Assembly: GCF_024138145.1 (NCBI RefSeq)
Contig: NZ_CP099998.1
Span: forward strand, 186,001-250,000
Reading direction: 5' to 3'
Origin: Natronosalvus halobius
GTDB lineage: Archaea; Halobacteriota; Halobacteria; Halobacteriales; Natrialbaceae
DNA: 64,000 bases
Shown: positions 53,387 to 62,557 of the stretch, one piece after another
Layout: every line of letters begins with the position of its first letter
Numbering within the stretch: the stretch's first letter is position 1
Translations under genes and position numbers: made by a program
The notes under the pieces: generated by a model
What the model was told of the DNA's origin: nothing
The model's input: the letters and a program-made list of their open reading frames with translations, nothing else
The model's database searches: none

Positions 53387-53657
53387 ATGCGTGTTGAGCA
53401 TCAATACGACGGAGATACACCGGCCAGCATTGCAATCTTGGAAGCCATCGCTACCATTGAGGACGTCGATCCAACGGACTCGCCAACTGACCTTGGGACC
53501 ACGCTCTATGATCAAATTGATCCACAGCACTTGACCAATTCGTCACCGGGAACAACGGTGACAGCGCTGTTACTGTAGATTTGACGGTTCACAACGCTAT
53601 CAGTACGATGTGCGAGTACATGATTCCGGTCAGCTCGTTACTGAGCGGATCACGTAG
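53387..53657 (+). pseudogene. HalOD1 gene broken by two frameshifts
   Basis: The first frame reads RVEHQYDGDTPASIAILEAIATIEDVDPTDSPTDLGTTLYDQIDPQ. A shift near 53528 continues with LDQFVTGNNGDSAVTVDLTVH, and another near 53595 with YQYDVRVHDSGQLVTERIT and a TAG at 53655-53657. Together these rebuild a normal HalOD1 domain of about 85 residues that aligns with 5606-5908. Confidence 0.8.
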
Positions 53658-53960
53658 CCAAGAGCAGGAATTTGAAACCGCACAGTAGGCACTTCTACTG
53701 GGAAATACATTCATTCCACACGAGGTGAAACAAACAATTCGATCGTGCTAAACTCATTCTTTGGATTCATCAGGCACCTCCTATCAATTTCCAAGGCCTT
53801 CAACAGAGCCACTCTAACCCAATAGAGACAACGAAAATATTTCGTGAAACGAAGAATCTCAGCAAATCGCTTTGCTTTTTCTATGTGAAACATGATAATT
53901 ATCGAGTCCAATCTGGATTGAAGCATAGAATTTTAAGCATTGGTACTAGGATGGAAGCAT
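53658..53960. other. Non-coding, A/T-richer stretch
   Basis: No gene seen. TTCAACAGAGCC at about 53800 resembles an IS6-type end. Contains the probable promoter of the PadR gene near 53930. Confidence 0.35.
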
Positions 53961-54341
53961 ATGGCTGATTCAAACCCACCAGACGAGGAGGGGGCAAGCG
54001 GCCGAAACCCTCCATCGGCAGGGCCAATGGAATTTTCGACGTATAATATTCCGACAGACCTCACCGCCTTCCAGACCCATCTCCTCTGTCTCATCCACCG
54101 ATTCGGTCCCGTCGAAGGAGTAACTCTCCAGAACGCCCTCGAAGACCTCTACCCTGAAGACATCAATCATGGACGGTTGTACCCGAGCCTCGACCGGATG
54201 GTCGACTCTGGACTGATCACCAAGCAGACGAAAGAAAAAGACAAACGCCGGAAGGAGTACGCCCTTACTGGTCGAGGCGAGTGGGTTGCAGAGGAATATC
54301 TCCTGTTCGTACGGGAGATGATTGCTCCTCCTGCTGAATAA
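53961..54341 (+). CDS. PadR-family transcriptional regulator
   Basis: About 126 residues from the ATG at 53961 (MADSNPPDEEG). After an acidic head, the PadR winged helix is DLTAFQTHLLCLIHRFGPVEGVTLQNALEDLYPEDINHGRLYPSLDRMVDSGLITKQ. The hallmark NHGRLYPSL is shared with 4950-5225. No obvious target gene follows on this strand; the small minus-strand gene at 54513-54617 and the repeat at 54907 are its neighbours. Confidence 0.85.
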   Translation: MADSNPPDEEGASGRNPPSAGPMEFSTYNIPTDLTAFQTHLLCLIHRFGPVEGVTLQNALEDLYPEDINHGRLYPSLDRMVDSGLITKQTKEKDKRRKEYALTGRGEWVAEEYLLFVREMIAPPAE

Positions 54342-54512
54342 ACAACCTGTAAATCCAATTTGTTCGAAAACGCGATAATCGAGGGATTATTTCGAGCGTC
54401 CGGTTCTCACAGGAACCTAAGGATTTCCTCGAGGAATTGGGGGCGAAAGCAGGAGTTCATCGACTATTTGGAGTTTGGACTCGTCGAACGGGATTTCAGA
54501 GAATTGTTTTGA
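54342..54512 (+). pseudogene. Short decayed coding fragment
   Basis: Plus-strand frame pieces KDFLEELGAKA and, after a one-base shift, QEFIDYLEFGLVERDFRELF with a TGA at 54511-54513 look like the acidic C-terminus of a haloarchaeal protein. It ends convergent to the small minus-strand gene. Original family not recognised. Confidence 0.35.
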
Positions 54513-54617
54513 TCAGTCGCGAAGCTCTGCGACCGACTGACCGACCTCTCGGACGTGATCACTTCGCTCGAGATCGAGTTCCTCGGCGAGGTAGTCGACT
54601 GTCTCTTCGAGGCTCAT
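54513..54617 (-). CDS. Very small acidic protein
   Basis: The 34-residue frame (MSLEETVDYLAEELDLERSD then HVREVGQSVAELRD) has strong haloarchaeal codon and residue choice and one amphipathic helix. It may be an antitoxin-like fragment or a complete microprotein. Confidence 0.4.
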   Translation of the reverse strand: MSLEETVDYLAEELDLERSDHVREVGQSVAELRD

Positions 54618-54906
54618 ACGTGAAGGAAGCGCTGCGAGCTGTATAAACCTAGTGCTGTACCATGACTACGGAAAAGAGTTCCATCGATACGGCTGTGAAA
54701 ATTGCTGAAACGTTATTCTACGCTTGAATCGCTTACCTAAGCAGAGAGAGACTCAACTTCGCAACGATTCCCGGTGAGTGCGATAAACAAGTCGATAGGG
54801 GTGTGTCCCTGCCGACTCGGGCTGCTCTGAACAAATCGACAGAGGTGCTCCTTGTAACTCCTCTCAGTAATTTAGATCGCACATAAGGTGTGTTCAACCC
54901 ACGCAA
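54618..54906. other. Non-coding stretch
   Basis: No gene seen. Confidence 0.35.
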
Positions 54907-54946
54907 TTAACCAACATGCACGAGGCAACCATCCTGTGTTGGTTAA
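54907..54946. repeat. TTAACCAAC inverted repeat, copy 3 (22-nt spacer)
   Basis: Arms TTAACCAAC (54907-54915) and GTTGGTTAA (54938-54946), spacer 22 nt as in copy 2. No HTH/partner pair is adjacent here, so this copy is an orphan. Confidence 0.75.
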
Positions 54947-55266
54947 CCATGTCTGGTAATTCTGTGAATTCGTCTCTATAGTCATCTCCAGATGTTTCTG
55001 CTCACCCATTTTGGCATACTATCGAAAACCAACGGAAAACACCTGTCTCCTTCAGTTGCCCCTCCAAAGACTTCCAGGTTCCACTTTAGCGTGTCGTGGG
55101 AGCTGTCCTTCCCCGCGTTCTGCACTTGCTTCCGATCGTGAAATAGCGTGCGCTTGCGCTGGATATCGGGGAAGTCGATGGAAATACGCGCTCCGGTACC
55201 CGCTAGCCTTCGACGCTGAGCGGGATAGTCCACAGTGGAAACTGCGTCCTCTGCGCCGTGCTCGTC
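54947..55266. other. Non-coding stretch, start of core-like region
   Basis: No gene seen between the repeat and ahcY. To the right the base composition and gene types become those of a haloarchaeal chromosome. Confidence 0.35.
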
Positions 55267-56511
55267 TCAAAAGGCGCTATCAGCGTGTTCCCAGTCCTCG
55301 TAGTACTCGCGCTGGTGTTCGGTGAGATCGTCGATTTCGACGTCGAGCGTCTCGAGTTTGCGGTTGGCGACGGCCCGGTCGAGGCGGTCGGGCATCGCGT
55401 ACAGTCCTGGTGTCAGGTCTTTCCCCTCGCTCGCTAACATATCGCGGGCCGCTTCAAACATCATCGCAAACGTCGTGTCCATCACCTCGGCAGGGTGTCC
55501 ATTGCTGTGCGGGCCGGTGAGGTTGACGAGACGGCCGTCTGCGAGGACGTTGATCCGGCGACCGTCGGGGAGGTGATAGCGGGTGACTCCGTCGCGCGGT
55601 TCGGTGACCCGGTCGGCGGCAGCCTCGATATCCGCGACGACGATTTCGACGTCGAAGTGGCCGGCGTTCGCGAGGATCACGCCGTCGGGCAGCGCGTCCA
55701 GGTGGTCCCCGCGAACGACGTCGCGATTCCCGGTGGAGGTGATTACGTAGTCGGCCTCACGGGCAGCCTCAGCCATTTGTGCGAGTCGGTGGCCGTCCAT
55801 GTGTGCCTCGAGCGCCTTGCGCGGGTCGACCTCGGTTACGATCGTCTGGGCGCCCATTCCCCTGGCCTTTCGGGCGATGCCACGCCCGCAGTAGCCGTAG
55901 CCGGCGACAACGACGGTCTTCCCCGAGAGCATCGTGTTCGTCGTGATCATCACGTTCGACAGCGAGGATTCCCCGGTGCCATGGACGTTGTCGAAATAGT
56001 GTTTCATCGGCGTGTCGTTGACGCCGTAGACGGGAAACGAGAGCATGTCGTCGGCCTCCATCGCCTCGAGGCGGGTGATGCCGGCGGTCGTCTGCTCGCC
56101 ACCGCCGAGTACCGTTTCCGCGATTTCGGGGTGGTCGGCGTGGACTTTCACGATCAGCTCACAGCCGTCGTCGAGGATGAAATCCGGCTCGCGCTCGAGT
56201 AGTTCGTGTTGACCGGCGGCCCACTCTTCGTCGCTCATCCCGGCCTCGACGAACGTTTCGATACCGTCCTGGTCACGGAGGGCGTCGACGACCGCCGCCT
56301 TCGTGCTGTGGGGCTCGCTTCCGGTGACGAGTACCGTTGCGCCGGCGTCCCGAAGCGTCTCGACCAGCACGCCCGTCTTTTGCTCGAGGTGGGAGGCTAA
56401 CGCGACGCTGTAGCCGGCCAACGGCTGCGTCTCGCCGTACTCGGCGGCCAGCGATCGGAGAATCGGTGTGTAATCGCGCGTCCATGCGAGCGGATCGGTG
56501 TCGTCCGTCAT
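55267..56511 (-). CDS. ahcY: Adenosylhomocysteinase
   Basis: The 414-residue protein hydrolyses S-adenosylhomocysteine to adenosine and homocysteine and so keeps methylation reactions running. It contains GYSVALASHLEQKTGVLVETL, VYGVNDTPMKHYFDN (substrate site), the NAD-binding loop VVVAGYGYCGRGIARKARGMGA and LTGPHSNGHPAEVMDTTFA. Length and motifs match the archaeal enzyme, so it should be functional. It is a core gene and appears monocistronic. Confidence 0.96.
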   Translation of the reverse strand: MTDDTDPLAWTRDYTPILRSLAAEYGETQPLAGYSVALASHLEQKTGVLVETLRDAGATVLVTGSEPHSTKAAVVDALRDQDGIETFVEAGMSDEEWAAGQHELLEREPDFILDDGCELIVKVHADHPEIAETVLGGGEQTTAGITRLEAMEADDMLSFPVYGVNDTPMKHYFDNVHGTGESSLSNVMITTNTMLSGKTVVVAGYGYCGRGIARKARGMGAQTIVTEVDPRKALEAHMDGHRLAQMAEAAREADYVITSTGNRDVVRGDHLDALPDGVILANAGHFDVEIVVADIEAAADRVTEPRDGVTRYHLPDGRRINVLADGRLVNLTGPHSNGHPAEVMDTTFAMMFEAARDMLASEGKDLTPGLYAMPDRLDRAVANRKLETLDVEIDDLTEHQREYYEDWEHADSAF

Positions 56512-56616
56512 ATCCTACTCACGGTACCGCCGACGCATAAACGCTGGCACCCCGCCCGTCGGTTACCCGTTTTTCGTCCGAGCGCCGACCAACTGATAAA
56601 CTATCTCGAGATATGG

Positions 56617-56772
56617 ATGCTAAAACTCCTTGTCGTGATCGTGGTGACCTCGGGCTGGATTCGCGCCGGTACGTCCTGCGCCCGGGGGGTGTACTTCACG
56701 GGGCTCATTCCCGCGGTTGACGCGTTCACGTACGCGGGGACGCCCACCTGGTTCGGCGGCAAGTGGATCTAA
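56617..56772 (+). CDS. Possible small hydrophobic protein
   Basis: The 51-residue frame (MLKLLVVIVVTSGWIRAGTS...) has one hydrophobic N-terminal helix and ends TPTWFGGKWI. The frame is open upstream without a better start. It ends convergent with ecfT, overlapping by 4 nt. Coding status is uncertain. Confidence 0.35.
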   Translation: MLKLLVVIVVTSGWIRAGTSCARGVYFTGLIPAVDAFTYAGTPTWFGGKWI

Positions 56773-57554
56773 ACCGTCCCGTAGCCCTGTAGACGCAGGG
56801 CAATCGCGCCGACCGCGAGTGCGATGCCAAACCCAGCTGTCGCCCAATCGGCCGCCGTGAACGGCTGTTTGTTGTAGAACGAGCGCTCGCCACGTGTGTC
56901 GAATCCGCGGGCCTCGAGGGCCATCGCCTGGGTCTGGACGTTACGAATCGCGGTCATGAACACTGGAATCATAAGCGGGATGTAACTCCGCAGCAGGGTG
57001 ACGGGGTTGCGTCCGCCGGGTTCGTGGCCGCGGGCGGCCTGGGCCTGCCGGACTGTGTTGGCCGACCCCAGAAACGTCGGGAACAGCCGCAGGGCGGTGC
57101 CGACGGCGAAACAGAACGCGTAGGGCAGGCCGAGCGAGCGCATCCCGGCGACGATCTCTTCGTTGGAGGTGGTTGTGACGAACAGCAACCCGCCAACGAT
57201 GAACGCGGCGATCCGCTCGGAGCGCCCGAGTGCGAACAGCACCTCCCGTTCGGTGAGGGTGCCCAGGGGCGTCTCGAGAAGGGGCGCCCCGCCTCCATGG
57301 GTGAACGCCGGCCAGACGGCAAAGCCGATCAGGAAAAGTGCGACGACGATGAACGACAGTCGCTTGAAGTTCGGCCAGCCACCGACGGCTACGAGTGCGA
57401 GAAACGTTGCCGCAAGCGGAACGAACACCCAACGCGGGTCGCCGAAGACGTACGCCGCCACAAACACGCCCGTGATGAGCGCGAGCTTCGAGCGGGCGTT
57501 CAGCCGGTGGAGGAACGTCTCCCGGTCGACGTACAGCGACGGCGAGGCGCTCAT
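56769..57554 (-). CDS. ecfT: ECF transporter T component
   Basis: The 261-residue membrane protein has the two EcfT coupling motifs, QAQAARGHE and ALEARGFDT (A-R-G in each), which contact the ATPases, and about six membrane segments. It transmits ATP hydrolysis to the S component. It overlaps the fused ATPase gene by 4 nt. The N-terminus LYVDRETFLHRLNARSKL is typical. Confidence 0.93.
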   Translation of the reverse strand: MSASPSLYVDRETFLHRLNARSKLALITGVFVAAYVFGDPRWVFVPLAATFLALVAVGGWPNFKRLSFIVVALFLIGFAVWPAFTHGGGAPLLETPLGTLTEREVLFALGRSERIAAFIVGGLLFVTTTSNEEIVAGMRSLGLPYAFCFAVGTALRLFPTFLGSANTVRQAQAARGHEPGGRNPVTLLRSYIPLMIPVFMTAIRNVQTQAMALEARGFDTRGERSFYNKQPFTAADWATAGFGIALAVGAIALRLQGYGTV

Positions 57555-59470
57555 GACTCCTCACCCCCGAGATCCTCGCCAAGTGGTGGTTCGGACCGTC
57601 TGGCCACCCGCGGTTCGCCTGTTTCCTCGCCCCCGAGACCGTCGACGACTTCGGCGACCGAGAGGGCGGGGAGGGCGTCCGACTGGCCGCTCTGACGGGC
57701 CAGTCGGTTCGAAAGGGCGACCGACTGGGGTGGCTCGAGTTCCCAGCGGCCGAGCAGCGACTCGTCGGCGAACAGTTCCCGCGTCGTGCCATCGAATACC
57801 TTCTCCCCGTCGGCCATCACGACTGTCCGAGGCGCGTAGCGCGCGACGGTGTGCATGCTGTGGGTAACCATCACGACGGTGAGCCCCTGCTCGCGGTTGA
57901 GCCGGGCAACGAGATCCATGAATCTCGCGCGTTGAGTCGCATCGAGGCCGGTCGTCGGCTCGTCGAAGACGATCACCTCGGGATCAGTCGCCAGAATCGA
58001 CGCCAGGGCGACCCGCTGGCGCTGGCCCTTCGAGAGAGTGAACGGATCTGCCTCCTCGAGGCCGTCGAGTTCGACCGTCGCGAGCGCCTCGGAGACGGCA
58101 GCCTCGAGTTCCTCGCCAGTCATCCCGAAGTTCTCGGGGCCGAAGGCGACCTCGTCGGCGACAGTGTCGGCAAATATCTGGTGGTCCGGGTTCTGGAAGA
58201 CGTAGCCGATCGACCGTCCGATCTCGCTCATCGAGCGGTCACCGACCTCCAGACCCCGCCAACGCGCGCTACCAACATCGGGGGTGAGCAGCCCGTTGAG
58301 GTGCTTCGCAAGCGTCGTCTTCCCGCTGCCGTTGTGGCCGACGATCGCGACGACCTCTCTGTCGTGAATCGTGAGGTCAACGTCGTCAACCGCGCGAATC
58401 GTCTCCCGGTCGGTCTCGTACTCGTGGACGACCCCCTCAAGGTCGAAGACAACGTCGCCGGGATCAGTCCCGGTGCCGGCAGGAGCGCCGATCGGGGCGT
58501 CTCCCTTCCTTGCGGGGGGCGTCCACTCGAGGTCGCTGTCGGCGACCGCGGGGACTGCCTCGTCGACGAACAGCGGGCGGTCTTCACGGGGCCAGCCGAG
58601 GCGGTCGAATACGTCGACAACCGGAGGGACGGCGACGCGAGCGGTGCGCAGCGCCTCGGAGTCGGTGAACACCTCCCGGGCGGGCCCCTGCCGGAACACC
58701 CGGCCGGCCCGCAACAGAACGACGTGATCGGCCAGTAGCGCCTCCTCAATCTCGTGGGTGACCAAGACAATCGTCTCCGGGCCCTCCCACCCGCCCGGTC
58801 CACTCTTCCCGTCGTGAGTGGCGAGAGAACGGATCACCTCCAGGGTGTCGCGGCTTCCGGCCGGATCGAGGTCGCTCGTCGGCTCGTCGAGCAGGAGCAA
58901 CTCGGGCTGGTTGGCAACGACGCCCCCGAAGACGAGACGCTGTTTCTGTCCGCCAGAGAGAGCGTCCGGCGGCCGTCGGCGATCGAGTTCTTCGAGACCG
59001 ACGGTCTCGAGGGCATGGGCGGTCCGCGGGCCAATTTCTTCGGGTGGAACCGCGAGGTTCTCGGGGCCGAAGGCAAGTTCACTATCGACGCTCGTCCCGA
59101 ACAGTTGTGCCTCGTAATCCTGAAGGACCATACCGACGGTGGCGGCCATCTCGGGGACGCGTGCGGCGGTCGCATCCCGGCCAATCACTTCGACGTCGCC
59201 GGCGAATGAGCCAGTGATGAAGTTGGGGATGATCGCGTTGAACGTCCGCAACAGCGTCGATTTCCCCCCGCCGCTGGCGCCCATTACGACGGTGAACGTC
59301 CCCGTGGCGATTTCAAGGTCGAGCCCCCTCAGGACCGCCCCGTCCCGCTTGTCGGGGTCGTAGGCCGCGTCGTCGGTGAACGACTCGGCTGGTGGAAGTT
59401 CGAACTCCCGATCGTAAGAGAAGACCACCTCCTGGAGCGTGGCCGCCGTCGCGTCAGAGTCGGTGTCCAT
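57551..59470 (-). CDS. ECF transporter ATPase with two fused ABC domains
   Basis: The 639-residue protein carries two ABC modules. The first has Walker A GASGGGKST (about residue 65), signature LSGGQKQRLVF and Walker B LLLLDEPTSDLDP. The second has GHNGSGKTT (about 378), LSKGQRQRVALA and VIVFDEPTTGLDA. This is a fusion of EcfA1 and EcfA2 in one chain, as seen in many haloarchaea. It drives vitamin or metal uptake together with EcfT and the S component. It lies between them, on the same strand. Confidence 0.94.
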   Translation of the reverse strand: MDTDSDATAATLQEVVFSYDREFELPPAESFTDDAAYDPDKRDGAVLRGLDLEIATGTFTVVMGASGGGKSTLLRTFNAIIPNFITGSFAGDVEVIGRDATAARVPEMAATVGMVLQDYEAQLFGTSVDSELAFGPENLAVPPEEIGPRTAHALETVGLEELDRRRPPDALSGGQKQRLVFGGVVANQPELLLLDEPTSDLDPAGSRDTLEVIRSLATHDGKSGPGGWEGPETIVLVTHEIEEALLADHVVLLRAGRVFRQGPAREVFTDSEALRTARVAVPPVVDVFDRLGWPREDRPLFVDEAVPAVADSDLEWTPPARKGDAPIGAPAGTGTDPGDVVFDLEGVVHEYETDRETIRAVDDVDLTIHDREVVAIVGHNGSGKTTLAKHLNGLLTPDVGSARWRGLEVGDRSMSEIGRSIGYVFQNPDHQIFADTVADEVAFGPENFGMTGEELEAAVSEALATVELDGLEEADPFTLSKGQRQRVALASILATDPEVIVFDEPTTGLDATQRARFMDLVARLNREQGLTVVMVTHSMHTVARYAPRTVVMADGEKVFDGTTRELFADESLLGRWELEPPQSVALSNRLARQSGQSDALPALSVAEVVDGLGGEETGEPRVARRSEPPLGEDLGGEES

Positions 59471-59512
59471 GATATCAGCTACAGGGTGGGTCAGTGACTA
59501 AAGTGACCCGGG

Positions 59513-60355
59513 TTAGCCTAGCAGCTTCGAGAGACGTTCGCCCGAAATTGCCGTCAGACCGAGCACGATCAGGAACGCAATCGCGCCGAGGGCGATCTGG
59601 AGGGTCGCCCCACCTTCGCCGAAGGTTTCGGCCTGATCAGCGGCGAACGGGACGTCCTGAAGCCCCAGCGAGATGGCGATCCCGACGGCTAACCAGGCGA
59701 TCGCGACCAACAGGAGGCCGACAGCGGCGGTCTGAGCGCGTGTCGCCCCTGCCTCCGGAAGATCATCGGCGTGGAGGAGATCAGGGTACAACAGTCCCAT
59801 CGACTTGATCCGCGGGTAAGTCAGATACAAAAGCGGCGGTCCGAGGATGAGTGCGGCGATCGTGTTGTTCAGGAAGATGATCGTCCCGAGCACCGAGAAG
59901 GGGAACAGTCCCAGCAGTTCGAGTCCCCAGGCGATGATTGCCGCACACACGGCGGAGGCGGCGACGGCGATCAGGACGAACTCGACGAACTGGCGGACAG
60001 GACGCTCACGGAAGTCGGGTTCGACGTTGCTCGAGAGCGGGCCAAGGTTCCCCCAGAGCTTGTAGCCGATCAGGCCGAAGAAGAAGTTCCCAACGAACCC
60101 GAACGCGCTGCCGGGGCCGAACTGTCCCGCGAAGATGTCGTTGATCAGATTACCAATGGCCGACCCCCACGCGGCCGCTGGGCCGAACATAAGTCCGAAG
60201 ATCACTGGAATAACGTTTCCTGGCCGGACGGCCGTTATGCCGGGGATGATGACGAACCCGGCGAAGGGAATCAACAGTGCAACGTACACCGCCGCGACGA
60301 CCGCGACGAGCATGATCATCCGCGTATCCCGCCACATCGTGACAAGCTCTCGCAT
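59513..60355 (-). CDS. ECF transporter S component
   Basis: The 280-residue membrane protein starts with MIMLVAVVAAVYVALLIPFAGFVIIPG, then ITAVRPGNVIPVIFGLMFGPAAAWGSAIGNLINDIFAG, a pattern of QueT/ThiT-like S components in which such loops bind the substrate. A second half with four more helices is longer than most S components. It is the first gene of the S-A-T unit. The substrate cannot be decided; a queuosine precursor or another vitamin is possible. Confidence 0.85.
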   Translation of the reverse strand: MRELVTMWRDTRMIMLVAVVAAVYVALLIPFAGFVIIPGITAVRPGNVIPVIFGLMFGPAAAWGSAIGNLINDIFAGQFGPGSAFGFVGNFFFGLIGYKLWGNLGPLSSNVEPDFRERPVRQFVEFVLIAVAASAVCAAIIAWGLELLGLFPFSVLGTIIFLNNTIAALILGPPLLYLTYPRIKSMGLLYPDLLHADDLPEAGATRAQTAAVGLLLVAIAWLAVGIAISLGLQDVPFAADQAETFGEGGATLQIALGAIAFLIVLGLTAISGERLSKLLG

Positions 60356-60413
60356 TGGAGTACATGCCGCACACCCACTACTTAACAGTAGCTAATTGAA
60401 AATCGTGACTACC

Positions 60414-60433
60414 CCCACGACTGAAGTCGTGGG
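60414..60433. mobile_element. Solo end of an IS200/IS605-type element
   Basis: The perfect hairpin CCCACGACTGAAGTCGTGGG is followed by CTTTCTCC. It is the characteristic end of haloarchaeal IS605/IS1341 elements, here without a transposase or tnpB gene. It lies 91 nt before the truncated DUF429 gene. Confidence 0.7.
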
Positions 60434-60524
60434 CTTTCTCCTCGAATCTGTGAAACTGGCGTACAGCGTGAATTGCTCAAATCGATTGTATCCCAACAGT
60501 CTGGGTTGATACCCCGAATGCGAG

Positions 60525-61229
60525 ATGCATCTTCATCGCAAAACAAACATCGCCACCACGAATCAGATGCTCGTTGACGTCCCGATTGGGCTTTATGATG
60601 AAAACGACGACGAAACTGGTGAGCGAGGCCGCGACTGTGACACGTTCGCACGCCGCGTTCTCGGATCAAGGTCCTCGAGCGTATTTACGCCGCCAGCACG
60701 GCAGGCCGCGCAGGAAGCTACCCAAGATCGATCACACGAGACGGTTTCGAACACGAACCGAAAAATCGTTGAGAAGGGCCTCTCGATCCAGGCGTACCAC
60801 ATCGCCCCCGGTATCGACGAAATCGACTCATTTCTCACGCCTGATGACGACGATGAACGGCAACTCCGGCGCGAACGAATAGATGAAGCACATCCAGAAG
60901 TGTGCTTCGCTGCGTTCGCTAGTGATCAACTCCAGTACTCGAAAGCGAGCGCAATCGGATTCGGAGAACGCCTTTCAGCTCTGGAGAACGTTATTGATGA
61001 GCCTGGCGAGATGTTCCGCGCAATCAGCCGCGACCTCGTAGACCGTGCGGAGGATTTCAAAGTTAGCGCTATTGACCCCGATGACGTCCTTGATGCGATG
61101 GCTTTAGCCGTCGCAGCCTCGGCGGACGAGTACGAGCGACAGACGCTCCCTGAGGACCCGCCAACTGATTGTCTTGGTCTCCCGATGCAGATCGTATATA
61201 GAGCCGAAAACTCGTTCGAAAGTAGCTAA
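60525..61229 (+). pseudogene. DUF429 protein lacking its N-terminus
   Basis: The 234-residue frame matches DUF429 proteins from the VDVPIGL motif on (QMLVDVPIGLYDENDDETGERGRDCDTFARRVLG...IAPGIDEIDSF...EAHPEVCFAAF...DDVLDAMALAVAA). DUF429 proteins belong to the RNase H-like superfamily; the usual first 50 or so residues, including the glycine-rich start and first acidic residue, are missing. The leading MHLHRKTNIATT is not family-like. The IS605-type hairpin just upstream points to an insertion that removed the front. Confidence 0.7.
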
Positions 61230-61464
61230 TCAAGCGAGACCGTGACTGGTATTGTAACGAGAGCGTTCGTGTATCTCGGGAGTATGATATCAGTAGCTCA
61301 ATGGCAGTATCTAGTTAGGCCAGTTTGAGGAACGAGCAGGTCGTGGAAGTAGTTTGGAATGATGCTCACGGACCTGCTCAGCGGTCATACGCAGCGGAAT
61401 TTGATGAATGGTGGGAGCGCGAGCGGACGGCGATTGCGCCAGGGTGTTCATCATCCACCTTCAC

Positions 61465-62034
61465 ACGACCGGTTGTTCACTTTGAGAGATACAAGCGATT
61501 CTCCGCTTACTCGGCGTTGAACGGTTTCACTAGGTCATCTGTCAGTGGGTGAATCGACTGGCTGACAGCATACCAGACCCGCCGAGGGCGAAACTCTCAC
61601 GGGTCGCGGTTGATGAGACCGCTGTCGAGATCAACAGCGACTTGTATTGGGTGTATGATGCAATAGAAATCGACTCTCGGTCACTCCTCAATGTCGCAGT
61701 CTTTGGACGACGAAGCACCGATCCAGCCGCTGCGTTCCTGTACCGATTGACCGAGAACCACGAGCTCACTGACGTTCTGATTCTCATCGATGGCTACGGC
61801 TATCTCACTGCCCTTTGCCGATCTGGATTGAGCGATCACCTCAACTACGTCAAGCAGAACCCGATCGAGAAGTGGGTTCACACGTTGAATATATGGATTG
61901 ACCGTTTTCATAACACGTGGGCAGGAAGTCGGGTGAGCGTCAAAAGATAGATTGAACAGTTTGTACACTACTATAACAATCAACGACCATATCAATTACT
62001 CAACGAACAGACGCCAACGGAGGTGCCAGAGTAG
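61465..62034 (+). pseudogene. Dead IS6-type transposase with three in-frame stops
   Basis: One frame runs through the whole gene: EIQAILRLLGVERFH, NRLADSIPD, RVAVDETAVEINSDLYWVYDAIE, LILIDGYGYLTALCRSGLS, NYVKQNPIEKWVHTLNIWIDRF and IEQFVHYYNNQRPYQLLNEQTP, to a TAG at 62032. It is broken by TGA before EIQ, TAG after ERFH and TAG at 61948-61950. All three can arise by single transitions from CGA, CAG and TGG. The DDE pattern is that of haloarchaeal IS6-like transposases. Confidence 0.8.
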
Positions 62035-62082
62035 ACGGTGCCTATGGTGACATTTTATCAATCCAAATCACTAGTCCAATCT

Positions 62083-62557
62083 TCTACACATTCGGTGTTG
62101 AACTGGTATACTCGACTATCCATAATTGGACCCGCAAAGCAGACTTAGAGCTCGAGTCTAGAAGAAGCACAGATCACGCTTCAGTTGATGAGACGTCGAT
62201 ACGATTCAACGATGGACAATGGTGGCTGTACGTCTCTGTGATTCAGCCCCAAACGATTTCCTGCATACGAAGCTCGATCCGACCAGAAACAAGGCTCTTG
62301 CGAGTACCTTCCAGTAGGAACTATCCAAGAAACACGGCGCAGACGACGCTGTGGCTATCGTTCGTAGCGACCGATCGTTGAACTACGCCTGTCAACGATA
62401 TGGTCTCGATTTCAGAAACGAACGGCACGTAAATCGAGACAGTAGCGATCGTATCAACCACCAGGTAAAACGACGTACCTCTTTGTGTTCAAACTGTTTT
62501 AATCATGCTCTCACGATTGAGTGGTTGGTTCGACTGAAATTTTCGATGGCGTAGGAC
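62083..62557 (+). pseudogene. Second dead ISH-type DDE transposase
   Basis: Pieces read FYTFGVELVYSTIHNWTRKADL, ASVDETSIRFNDGQWWLYVSV, then (shifted) DSAPNDFLHTKLDPTRNKALAS, then KKHGADDAVAIVRSDRSLNYACQRYGLDFRNERHVNRDSSDRIN to a TAG at 62555. This is a DDE transposase of a haloarchaeal IS6-like group that is different from the one before it, broken by a frameshift near 62240 and a stop near 62316. Confidence 0.75.

Noticed and set aside
60409-60669. A minus-strand frame over the IS605-type hairpin.
   Set aside because: Its last codons translate the hairpin itself, and the rest lies opposite the DUF429 frame; it is probably not translated.
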